Assembly (NCBI GenBank): GCA_964652775.1
Contig: CAZZAM010000005.1
Span: 124,001 to 188,000 of the forward strand
DNA from: UBA11346 sp038060575
GTDB lineage: Bacteria > Planctomycetota > UBA11346
Length of the DNA: 64,000 nucleotides
Reading direction: 5' to 3'
A program made the position numbers and the translations under genes. The number at the start of each line of letters is the position of its first letter. The stretch's first letter is position 1. Of this stretch, positions 34,427-42,237 are shown one piece after another. Under the pieces are notes generated by a model, which saw only the letters and a list, made by a program, of their open reading frames with translations, did no database searches and had not been told where the DNA came from.

Positions 34427-35224
34427 CTAGAACAGCTTTTGTTGGTTCGGATCCGTCTGATGGCGTTGAGCGCGATCGTTTTTTTCGATTTTCTCTGGGG
34501 GCGCAGGCTGCGACACGGGAAGAGTCGCTTCGGCGGACGACGACTGAGTTACACCAGGCTGTTGATTCACCATCGTCGCTTCGGCGGACGGGGCGTTGGA
34601 CTCTGACAAGACCGCATCGATCCGCTTGAGAATATCATCGAGTTCCTGGGTCTGTGTGCGCGGTTGGCCGGCCGATCCGTCGATTGCAGCGGCGGCGGCA
34701 CGGGCTCCGCTCTCGCTCGCGGCCTTGGAACCAATGTGAAAGCCGTAGGCTTCGATCCGACCGGCATGCTCAATCACATCCTTCGGGGTTTCCTTGGGCG
34801 ACGCGGGAGTCGGCGTTTCCGGTGCTGGCCGCGCATCAGCATTGGCCTTGGCAGCGGCCAAGCCGGCGAATAACTCATTTGCCTCTGCGTCTTCTGATGG
34901 GGCCGTGCCTGGCTTCGTCGGCGCAACGATTCGATCAGTGGCTGGCTCTATGGTCGGAGCGGCCGACGCCAGTTTGACGGTCGGGGCTGAACCACGGCGC
35001 TGGTGCTCTGGCGAACCACCGATTGCCGGTGTACGCGGTTGGACGATTGGGCCAAGCGGTGGCGCAACCGGACGCGCGGGAGCCTGCGGCGTACGGCGCG
35101 TGGTCTCCTGACGTTTATCCGACTTCCCGCCATCGCGCAGGTATAGGGCCCAGACGATATAGCCACTGCCACTGAGGGCTCCAAGAACCCAAAGCGGTAG
35201 CAGTGTATGGATGAACTCCAGCAT
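34427..35224 (-). CDS. Single-pass membrane protein with long disordered tail
   Basis: 265 aa. One N-terminal transmembrane helix (LLPLWVLGALSGSGYIVWALYL) is followed by a low-complexity Pro/Ala/Thr-rich region, a short helical segment (ANELFAGLAAAKANADARP), another (QELDDILKRIDAVLSES) and a Gln-rich end. No enzymatic domain is seen. Such anchors often serve as cytoplasmic scaffolds; that is inference. It lies 15 bp after the pgi stop on the same strand, so they are probably co-transcribed. Confidence 0.75.
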   Translation of the reverse strand: MLEFIHTLLPLWVLGALSGSGYIVWALYLRDGGKSDKRQETTRRTPQAPARPVAPPLGPIVQPRTPAIGGSPEHQRRGSAPTVKLASAAPTIEPATDRIVAPTKPGTAPSEDAEANELFAGLAAAKANADARPAPETPTPASPKETPKDVIEHAGRIEAYGFHIGSKAASESGARAAAAAIDGSAGQPRTQTQELDDILKRIDAVLSESNAPSAEATMVNQQPGVTQSSSAEATLPVSQPAPPEKIEKNDRAQRHQTDPNQQKLF

Positions 35225-35239
35225 AGACTGGTCCTTCGC

Positions 35240-36634
35240 TTAGCAGGTACGGCGCGGCTTGGCGCGATGGTCTTTGATGCGCTTGGCGAGATCTTCAAAT
35301 CCCGGACGACCGAACTGCGCAAAGGTCGCCTGCTTGCCCAACTCGACGCCGGGCTGATCAAAGGGATCGATGCCGTACAACTCGGCGCTCATCGTCGTCG
35401 AGAGCTCGAACAGATAGATCAGTCCGCCGATATGCGCTTCATCAACCGCATCCAGCGTGATGACCATATTCGGTCGACCAGCCGACGTGAGGTGCTGCTC
35501 GCAACCGATAAAGGCGTAATCAAGAATCGTGGTAAAATCAGCGTCTTTCAGCCAGGTCATCGCCTCGACCTTGGGGTAGAGGTGCGGTGCGCTGAGCTTG
35601 AGGCCATGGTTTTTGGCGACCACGAAGGTCACCACTTTGTCAAACGGTCCTTCAGCGAACAACTGCTGCTGACCATGCTGATCGAATGAGCCGAGCGCAG
35701 CAACCGGACTAGGGCCGACGTGCACTGCCTTACCTTTGCGATTGAGCATCTTGCCGAGGCTGACCGAACACAGGTGTCCGTACCATTGGCCGACCGCATG
35801 AACGCGGTTCGAAAACGAAAACGTCACATGCATCGTCTTACGACGCTTCCGTGTCAGCAAGTAGTGGATCAACGAATGCATGTACGCCGGATTGCGGTAC
35901 GGATCGCCATGGCGGCAACGCTTGTCCATGTCGCCAGCCCCCGCGAGCAGGGCCTCGAAATCAATCCCCGCCATGCCAATCGCAAAGAGTCCTGCGTTGC
36001 CGAGAATCGCAAAACGTCCCGCGAGGTTCGCTGGGTTATGCAGGATGTCGATCTTCTCTTGCTTGGCGATCTCGGCGAGCGGACCTTTATCCTTGTCGGT
36101 CACCAGGACGACCTGCGAGGAAACCGCTGTTTTCCCGGACTTTTTCCGCAACTGGTCGACGACCCACAAAAACAGCGCGTCGGTTTCAGCCGTCAAACCG
36201 CTGCGCGAGACAACTTGGAACAGCGTCTTTTTGATATCAACCGCTTCCAAGAGTTGATTGGCGGCGACCGGATCGGCATTGTCGAGGAAATGAATCCGTG
36301 GTGCGCCTTTGCGCAGCTTGGGATCAAGCAAGTTGTAACCAGCGTGTCCAAGTGCATGCAACAGCGTCCGCGCCCCGAGCGCACCGCCGCCAGTGGACAC
36401 CACGACCAGATCACTCCATTTGCCCTGATGCTTCTTGAGCGCGGCCTTCAACTCAGCTGTATCTTGGTACGGAAGATCGAAGAACGCGCTTTCGCCATTG
36501 GCACGCAACTCGTCGATGCTCTCGTGATGCTTGGGGAACTTGGCGACCAAGGTTTCCACTTCCGACTTCGTCAGCCCGTGCGTTGCACCAATGGCCTCCG
36601 ATAGGCAGTTGGTGAAGTCCAGGGTCAGGGTCAT
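35240..36634 (-). CDS. pgi: Glucose-6-phosphate isomerase
   Basis: 464 aa. It interconverts glucose-6-phosphate and fructose-6-phosphate. The start has AGGAG 5 bp upstream. Sugar-phosphate-binding motifs: VVVSTGGGALGART (SIS domain), SFSNRVHAVGQWYGHLC with SLGKMLNRKG, ALGSFDQHGQQQLFAEGP (catalytic loop) and YGIDPFDQPGVELGK (second PGI signature, catalytic Lys). It is the shorter bacterial type (about 450-465 aa). A sigma70-like promoter candidate lies at 36688-36716. With glycogen phosphorylase later in the window it belongs to central carbohydrate use. Confidence 0.95.
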   Translation of the reverse strand: MTLTLDFTNCLSEAIGATHGLTKSEVETLVAKFPKHHESIDELRANGESAFFDLPYQDTAELKAALKKHQGKWSDLVVVSTGGGALGARTLLHALGHAGYNLLDPKLRKGAPRIHFLDNADPVAANQLLEAVDIKKTLFQVVSRSGLTAETDALFLWVVDQLRKKSGKTAVSSQVVLVTDKDKGPLAEIAKQEKIDILHNPANLAGRFAILGNAGLFAIGMAGIDFEALLAGAGDMDKRCRHGDPYRNPAYMHSLIHYLLTRKRRKTMHVTFSFSNRVHAVGQWYGHLCSVSLGKMLNRKGKAVHVGPSPVAALGSFDQHGQQQLFAEGPFDKVVTFVVAKNHGLKLSAPHLYPKVEAMTWLKDADFTTILDYAFIGCEQHLTSAGRPNMVITLDAVDEAHIGGLIYLFELSTTMSAELYGIDPFDQPGVELGKQATFAQFGRPGFEDLAKRIKDHRAKPRRTC

Positions 36635-36687
36635 GCGAACTCCTCAACGAGGCAACGGATAGATCGACCCGGGATGGTCGTTGGTGA

Positions 36688-36716
36688 ACCCTACGGGCGA
36701 GGCAAGCGATTTTCAA
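36688..36716 (-). promoter_or_regulatory. Candidate promoter of pgi
   Basis: On the minus strand TTGAAA and TAGGGT are 17 bp apart, a plausible sigma70 -35/-10 pair about 55 bp before the pgi start. The rest of 36635-36932 shows no gene; it includes an AT-richer patch around 36720-36790 near pgi. Confidence 0.35.
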
Positions 36717-36932
36717 GGGTATCACCAAAGTATTCCAAACTCGTGACTTTGACACGTAAATTGCTACTGATGTTTTCTTTATGGATTCGGTAAAGGCGGT
36801 CCAATCGGCCATTTTCTACCGTCGCCGTCCAATTTTCCTAGTCCGCACGGGCAAACCAACCAACCACCCCTGCTTTCGCTAGCCGACCTGATCACCACAA
36901 GTGGCCCACAATAGCCAACCGTTGCTGTTCGC

Positions 36933-38531
36933 TTAGGCCACCGACCTAACCGCTTGGGCGTGCTGGGCAAAGAAACTGAGGTCCATGGGCTTCAACTGCC
37001 GGGATACGCGAACCGGGAAGTCTATCAAATTGAGGACGTCACGCTGAAGATTGACGCCCGGCGCTAACTCAATCACTGTCAACCCATCCGCATCAACCTG
37101 GAACACCGCACGCTCGGTGACGATCAGCGACTCCTGCCCACGGTTGCGAACACCGTCGCTGACTCGGTAGGTCACGTGCGCGGCCTGCTTCACAAATTTC
37201 CGCTGCCGGCCTTCACGGACAATTTTCAGCGCCCCATCAACGACCTGGACCTCAAGGCCACCGGTGGTGAACGTACCGCAGAAGACGATGCGTTTGGCGT
37301 TGTGGGCAATATCGATGAAACCACCGGCGCCGGGATTCGCGGTGCCGAAGCGGCTGACGTTCACTACGCCAGTCGAGTCAAATTCGGCAAAGGCCAAGGC
37401 GGTGAACGGACACAACCCGCCATCGATGAGGTCGAACTGGGTTACTCCATCAACGATCGCCTCGGGATTGATGTTTGCCGAGAACTGCCAGTCACTCATG
37501 ACCACGCCGCCAAACGATCCGTGTTCAGTGGTAAACCAGTAATCGCGCGCATTTGCTGCGGTCATCTGCCCGGTTTCGATCATGACCAAGGGCATGTCCG
37601 ACGAGGCGCCGAACCCGAGGATGCTCAATTCGTGGGTGCGCACTTCCTGCGCCGCGCGCCACGCCACGATTTTGTCGGCGCCAAACGGCAGGCGCGGCAT
37701 CTGCCCGAGCACGCGCTCCATCGGCTGTCCACCGAGATAGTCGGCATCGAATGGCGTGTTGGTGACCATCATCTGTTCGGCGTCCACCACCACCGCATCG
37801 ACCAACATCCCCGGCAGACGGACCTGCGAAGCCAAACGCGTCCCACGCGGAACCACCCGGCGCACCTGGGCAATCACGCGTCCGCCACTCGCCTTGGTTG
37901 CCATCGCAAGCGCAACGCTGGAGGACATCAACGCCTCATCTTCCCAGCTCAGATTGCCGAACTCATCGGCGGTCGAAGCACGGATGAACGCGACGTTGAT
38001 CGGCCAGGTCGGATAGAACAGGTACTCTTTGCCATCGAATTGCACTTTGCGAATCAAGTCGTCGGTCGCGCGCGCGGTGAACTTCCCGCCGCCATGGGCC
38101 GGATCGGCATACGTTCCCAATCCGATTTCCGTCAAATATCCTGGCGATTTGCGCGCTACTTCGCGCAGCCAATGCATCGAGGCACCGAGCGGCCAGCTAT
38201 ACGCTTCGATCTTGTTCTCACGGATCAGGCGCATCATCTCCGGACGCTTCCCAGTCTTCGGATGCACGGGGTTGATGTAGGATCCTGACACCACGCGCTT
38301 GAGCAGACCCTCCTGAGCAAGGTGGTCCATGCCGCGGATCTCCACCGCATCGCCGGTACCGACTGGCAAATACAGCGTGAGATTCGCGGGCGACTGCGTG
38401 GTCGCAAAGCGCCTGCCAAGTGCAGCGAGGCAGCTGTCCGGTGTCACCCAACCAATCACGCCAACGCTGGCGATGGTCGAACCGTCAGCGATATCAGCGA
38501 CGGCGGCTTCGGCGGTAGTGATTTTACTCAT
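36933..38531 (-). CDS. Acyl-CoA:carboxylate CoA-transferase (YdiF-like)
   Basis: 532 aa. A family I CoA-transferase with alpha and beta halves fused, as in YdiF and PCT. The first half has the IASVGVIGWVTPDSCLAALG start and the second the catalytic glutamate region WFTTEHGSFGGVVM. It moves CoA between carboxylic acids through a glutamyl-CoA intermediate. GGAG lies 7 bp before the ATG. The stop of the crotonase gene overlaps its start (ATGA), so the two are coupled. It forms an operon with the crotonase and the flavoprotein, apparently controlled by the divergent GntR regulator; substrate unknown. Confidence 0.92.
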   Translation of the reverse strand: MSKITTAEAAVADIADGSTIASVGVIGWVTPDSCLAALGRRFATTQSPANLTLYLPVGTGDAVEIRGMDHLAQEGLLKRVVSGSYINPVHPKTGKRPEMMRLIRENKIEAYSWPLGASMHWLREVARKSPGYLTEIGLGTYADPAHGGGKFTARATDDLIRKVQFDGKEYLFYPTWPINVAFIRASTADEFGNLSWEDEALMSSSVALAMATKASGGRVIAQVRRVVPRGTRLASQVRLPGMLVDAVVVDAEQMMVTNTPFDADYLGGQPMERVLGQMPRLPFGADKIVAWRAAQEVRTHELSILGFGASSDMPLVMIETGQMTAANARDYWFTTEHGSFGGVVMSDWQFSANINPEAIVDGVTQFDLIDGGLCPFTALAFAEFDSTGVVNVSRFGTANPGAGGFIDIAHNAKRIVFCGTFTTGGLEVQVVDGALKIVREGRQRKFVKQAAHVTYRVSDGVRNRGQESLIVTERAVFQVDADGLTVIELAPGVNLQRDVLNLIDFPVRVSRQLKPMDLSFFAQHAQAVRSVA

Positions 38532-39274
38532 GATTTGGCTCCGAATCGTTTGAGGGTGTTTTGCGCGGCCGCGCTAGCGCAATGCGCTTCAAATTGATCG
38601 CTCGCGTAGGCATCGGCATCGCGTGGAGAAAATCCCCGTGTAGTGCGCAGATACGGTTTCACCGATCGTCGGGCGATGGCCGGAAGCGCAGCCCAGTCAT
38701 TGGCCTGCTGCAACGCGACCTCGAGGACACGGCCCGGCTCGCTCAACCGATCGACGAGCCCCAGCTCATGCGCCGCCGCACCGTTGATCCGCTCGCGCGC
38801 CCACAGCAGATGACGCGCGCGTACAGGACCACAGCGATCGATCAGCGGCTGGATGCCCCATGGTGGCAGCCAGCCGTTGAGAACCTCGGGCATATGCCAG
38901 AACGTCTGCGCGTCCGAGACCACGAGATCGCACGCCGTTGCCAGCGAGCATCCACCGCCCAGCGCGTAGCCATGTACAGCCGCGATCACCGGCACATCGA
39001 TATCCTGAATCGTGCGCGCCAACGCTGCTTTGACCCGCTCGACCTCGGCCAAGCGACTCGGCTGCTGACCGGCCAATTCCTTGAGGTCGCTACCGGCGCA
39101 AAAACACGGTCCAACTCCAGCAATAACTACCACCGCGCAGTTCGGGTCCGCATTGGCTTGGCGCAGTTGCTCTGCGAGTTCATTGGCGGTCTCGCTGTCG
39201 ATTGCGTTGCGCCGCGTCGGCCGATCGATCAGCAACTGGAACACGGATTTGGTCGTGATGCGCTGAATGGGCAT
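38528..39274 (-). CDS. Enoyl-CoA hydratase/isomerase (crotonase) family protein
   Basis: 248 aa. The crotonase fold has both oxyanion-hole segments: VGPCFCAGSDLKELAG and AAVHGYALGGGCSLATACDL. The catalytic region after it reads HMPEVLNGWLPPWG, with Glu in PEV. It may hydrate, isomerise or hydrolyse an acyl-CoA. It is translationally coupled to the CoA-transferase gene (ATGA) and 2 bp after the flavoprotein gene. The three genes suggest degradation of an organic acid after flavin oxidation; the specific compound cannot be named. Confidence 0.93.
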   Translation of the reverse strand: MPIQRITTKSVFQLLIDRPTRRNAIDSETANELAEQLRQANADPNCAVVVIAGVGPCFCAGSDLKELAGQQPSRLAEVERVKAALARTIQDIDVPVIAAVHGYALGGGCSLATACDLVVSDAQTFWHMPEVLNGWLPPWGIQPLIDRCGPVRARHLLWARERINGAAAHELGLVDRLSEPGRVLEVALQQANDWAALPAIARRSVKPYLRTTRGFSPRDADAYASDQFEAHCASAAAQNTLKRFGAKS

Positions 39275-39276
39275 GG

Positions 39277-40665
39277 TCAGTCGTCCAGTCGGGCGTTGTC
39301 GCGGTTGAGGATGGCGCGCAGATCACTGCCAAGAATCTGCCGTGGTTCGATGCGCTCGCGAACGGCCAGCGTCGCCGCGTGACCAACCGCATGGCCATAG
39401 CCGAAACACTGCGCGGTGACGCGGGCCGAGGCGACGGCTTCATGTTCTGCAGACATGCAACGTCCAGCGAAGAGGATGCCGCTACCGACTTCCGGCACGA
39501 AGCAATCGTAAGGCACCTCGTACCAGTCATTGAGCAGCCATTTCACGATCGGCTTCTCGCCACTGTGCAATTCGATCGGCCACGGTGAGCGCGTCACTCC
39601 GTGGACCGATTTACGACCCGCCACGATGTCGTCATTGCGTAGCACGCCAACGCCAGCGCCCTGCCGGGTCTGGCGGATGCCGACCTGAACGCCGGTGTCA
39701 TTGACGAAGCTCTGTTCACACCCAGCGAGTTTATCCCGGAAAAAGCGCGCGTATTCGCGCACCTGACGGCGACCAACGATCTCAGCCTCGGAGAAATCGC
39801 GGGCGATGACCCCATTCAATTCACGACCATCGCCGCCAATGATGCGCGTGCAGTTGCACAATAACTCGCCCGGACGCGTCGTGGTGAACAGCCAAATCTT
39901 CTGACGCGGCAATTGATAGGCACCACTCGCCGCTGCCGCGACAATCATCTGCGACACCACCGCCGGCATGATGGTGTCGTGACCATAGGCCGCGAGGAAC
40001 CGTGGCACGTCGACACCCATCAGTCTGAAAATCATGGTCGGATTCTGTACCCGCCCATTGGCACCCATGGAGGTACGAAACCCCGCCATCGCCAGCACAT
40101 CCGCATCGCCACTCGCGTCGATGGTCACCGTGGCGCGAACGTCGAGCCGACCTTCCTTGGTATAGGCAACCACGCCCTCGACCCGCTCGGCCCCATCGAC
40201 AAGCACCGCCGTGACCGTGGTGTGCAAGAGGACCTCAACCCCAGCCTGGGTCAGCATGGCGTCGGCCACCTCTCGCCAAACCAATGGATCATGCACGTGA
40301 GTCCACGTCTTCCCATACGTGACCGCCGGAGCCAAACCACCGCGCGCGTACAACTCGGCAACAAACCGCGCAGCGAAGCCGTGGACCACCTGCCGTGGTG
40401 TGCTGCCCGGAACGTCGGTCGCTTCGTACAGACCGCACACGGTTCCGCTCAGTCCGGACACGGCGCCACCGCCGCAGAAGCCGTAGCGCTCCAAGAGGAC
40501 CACGCGCAGGCCCTGCTCGGCAGCGGTCACCGCGGCGGCAACCCCGGTCGCTCCACCTCCGACCACCAATACGTCGCAGGTGCGACGCAGGCCTGGCCGG
40601 CGGTCTCTGTAGTTCTGATATACGAGTGATATATTACTTGTCACACTGGCTATCTGTAACACCAC
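39277..40665 (-). CDS. FAD-dependent oxidoreductase (FAD_oxidored family)
   Basis: 462 aa. The dinucleotide fold is CDVLVVGGGATGVAAAVTAAEQG (GxGxxG, near 30-50), with GVEVLLHTTVTAVLVDG and ATVTIDASGDADVLAMAGF later. C-terminal GSGILFAGRCMSAEHEAVASARV closes the FAD site. This pattern is PF12831, flavoproteins of mostly unknown substrate. The start (GTG at 40665) is uncertain; the first 25 residues are AT-rich and outside the fold. It is the first gene of the operon with the crotonase and CoA-transferase, 62 bp from the divergent GntR gene. Confidence 0.9.
   Translation of the reverse strand: MVLQIASVTSNISLVYQNYRDRRPGLRRTCDVLVVGGGATGVAAAVTAAEQGLRVVLLERYGFCGGGAVSGLSGTVCGLYEATDVPGSTPRQVVHGFAARFVAELYARGGLAPAVTYGKTWTHVHDPLVWREVADAMLTQAGVEVLLHTTVTAVLVDGAERVEGVVAYTKEGRLDVRATVTIDASGDADVLAMAGFRTSMGANGRVQNPTMIFRLMGVDVPRFLAAYGHDTIMPAVVSQMIVAAAASGAYQLPRQKIWLFTTTRPGELLCNCTRIIGGDGRELNGVIARDFSEAEIVGRRQVREYARFFRDKLAGCEQSFVNDTGVQVGIRQTRQGAGVGVLRNDDIVAGRKSVHGVTRSPWPIELHSGEKPIVKWLLNDWYEVPYDCFVPEVGSGILFAGRCMSAEHEAVASARVTAQCFGYGHAVGHAATLAVRERIEPRQILGSDLRAILNRDNARLDD
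40615..40650. promoter_or_regulatory. Possible operator-like dyad at the GntR/flavoprotein divergence
   Basis: The region has a GATATA direct repeat and the dyad GTGATATATTACTTGTCAC (40627-40645), with a second TGTCAC near 40729. GntR-FCD regulators bind short dyads of this kind. It overlaps the first codons given for the flavoprotein, another hint that the true start is later. Confidence 0.25.
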
Positions 40666-40727
40666 GGATACTCATGTCAACCCGGCTAAATCCGGCAAGA
40701 CTAGATACTTTCTAATACCCATGTAGT

Positions 40728-41444
40728 ATGTCACTTATGCCGCGCGCACGACGTTCAGCCAAGTCCACCGCCACTGCCACGCAACCGGTCGATGCCGCAT
40801 CGCAGAGTGATCTCGCCTACGCACGACTCCGCGAGGCGATCATCGCGTTGGAATTGCAACCTGGCCAGATGTATTCGGAAACCCACCTCGCCTCGTTCGC
40901 CAAACTCGGCAGAACCCCGGTGCGCGAAGCACTGCATCGCCTGATCCGCGAGGAACTGGTTACCCCACGCCGCAATCGCGGCATTCAGATCACGCCGATC
41001 GATATCATCCGCCATCTCCAGTTGCTCGACGTCCGCCGCGCGCTGGAACAACTGCTGGTCGATCGCGCCAGCAAGCATGCAACCCAGGACGAACGCCGGA
41101 TCATGCTGCAATTAGCGACCGACACCGAAGCCGCCATCGCCAGCAACAACATGGTCAAACTACTGCACCTCAACAGCCAGGTACAAGACCTGAAAGTACA
41201 AGCCGCCCACAACGAGATCCTCACCAGCACGATGGATTTATTCTACGGCCTATCGCGGCGCTTCTGGTTCGCCTACGCTCCGCACATCGAGGGCAGTCGC
41301 GAGTCCGCCAGCCTGCTCCACGTCAAAACCCTGCGCTGCATCGCCATCGGCAATCGCGACGAAGCCATCCAAGCCACCAACGAACTGATGGATTTCCTCG
41401 AGTCGTTCACTCGCCGCACGATTGATTTGAAAGTCAGGATCTAG
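40728..41444 (+). CDS. GntR-family regulator (FCD/FadR type)
   Basis: 238 aa. The N-terminal winged HTH (about 25-95) reads AYARLREAIIALELQPGQMY, TLGRTPVREALHRL-like LGRTPVREALHRLIREELV and RNRGIQIT. The C-terminal FCD domain (about 105-230) is all-helical (LLDVRRALEQLLVDRASKHA). An FCD metal-binding His is hard to place. FCD regulators bind small organic acids. It is divergent from the flavoprotein/crotonase/CoA-transferase operon and is the natural candidate to control it. ATG 40728 is used; ATG 40737 is possible. Confidence 0.93.
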   Translation: MSLMPRARRSAKSTATATQPVDAASQSDLAYARLREAIIALELQPGQMYSETHLASFAKLGRTPVREALHRLIREELVTPRRNRGIQITPIDIIRHLQLLDVRRALEQLLVDRASKHATQDERRIMLQLATDTEAAIASNNMVKLLHLNSQVQDLKVQAAHNEILTSTMDLFYGLSRRFWFAYAPHIEGSRESASLLHVKTLRCIAIGNRDEAIQATNELMDFLESFTRRTIDLKVRI

Positions 41445-41454
41445 ACAACGCGGA

Positions 41455-42237
41455 TCACCGCTCGAGAAACGCCCCAACCATTTGCGCGATCACTTGCGGA
41501 CGTTCGCGATGGACGGCGTGGCCGCTGCGCAGGACGATGTCGCGTCGGCTGCCGGGGATCATCGTATGCATCTCGTCCATCAAGGTGCGATAGCGGGTAT
41601 CTGCCGAGCCACTGACCAGCAGGGTTGGCATGCGCAACGTACTGAGGCGTGACCATTGCGGTTCCATTGCACCGGCACCGATCGAGCGCAGACAGCCAGC
41701 GAGACCGAGCGGCTCCTGATTGAGACGACGCGCGCGTACGCTAGCGGCAACTGTTGCTGAGAATGGCTGGTATGGCTTCAACGTTGATTGGGTTTCCCAC
41801 CACGCGACGAAGGCGCCGATACCATCTTCCTCAAGCACCTGGGCCAAGGACTCGTCACGCTTTCTTCGGTTCGCCCGCTCGGCTGCATCACGAATGCCGC
41901 CGTGACAACTGACGAGAATAAGCCGACGTATCCGTTGCGGATGATCAAGGGCCACCGCCAGAGCGACGCGACCGCCCATGCTGTAGCCGAGCAGGTCAAC
42001 TGGTTCGGTGGGAAATCTCGCAACCAACTCGGCAGCCGCTTGCTTGATCGTGGTACCCGATGGGCACGGCCGACTACCGTGACCTGGCAACAACGGACAG
42101 CGCAGGTCGGCGATCTCACCACCCAGCGTTTCCGCCCAGGATTCGTCGTTCTCAGTAAAGCCGTGCAGAGCGTAGAGCATAGGGGTCGTGGTTGGGTCGT
42201 TTAGACTGGCGAAGCCGAGATGGACGGAAGCTTCCAT
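41455..42237 (-). CDS. Alpha/beta hydrolase, MenH-like
   Basis: 260 aa. Alpha/beta-hydrolase with LHGFTENDESW (oxyanion strand), GHGSRPCPS, nucleophile Ser in LLGYSMGGRVAL, acid Asp in LLVSGSADTRY and His in SGHAVHRERPQ. Wording is closest to MenH (menaquinone pathway, SHCHC synthase), but no other men gene is in the window, so the role could be another esterase or hydrolase. Its first codons overlap the end of glycogen phosphorylase by 37 bp on the same strand. Confidence 0.85.
   Translation of the reverse strand: MEASVHLGFASLNDPTTTPMLYALHGFTENDESWAETLGGEIADLRCPLLPGHGSRPCPSGTTIKQAAAELVARFPTEPVDLLGYSMGGRVALAVALDHPQRIRRLILVSCHGGIRDAAERANRRKRDESLAQVLEEDGIGAFVAWWETQSTLKPYQPFSATVAASVRARRLNQEPLGLAGCLRSIGAGAMEPQWSRLSTLRMPTLLVSGSADTRYRTLMDEMHTMIPGSRRDIVLRSGHAVHRERPQVIAQMVGAFLER

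Noticed and set aside
37176..38288. Long plus-strand frame opposite the CoA-transferase (370 codons)
   Set aside because: High-GC shadow of a well-supported minus-strand gene; low-complexity His/Arg-rich translation without motifs.
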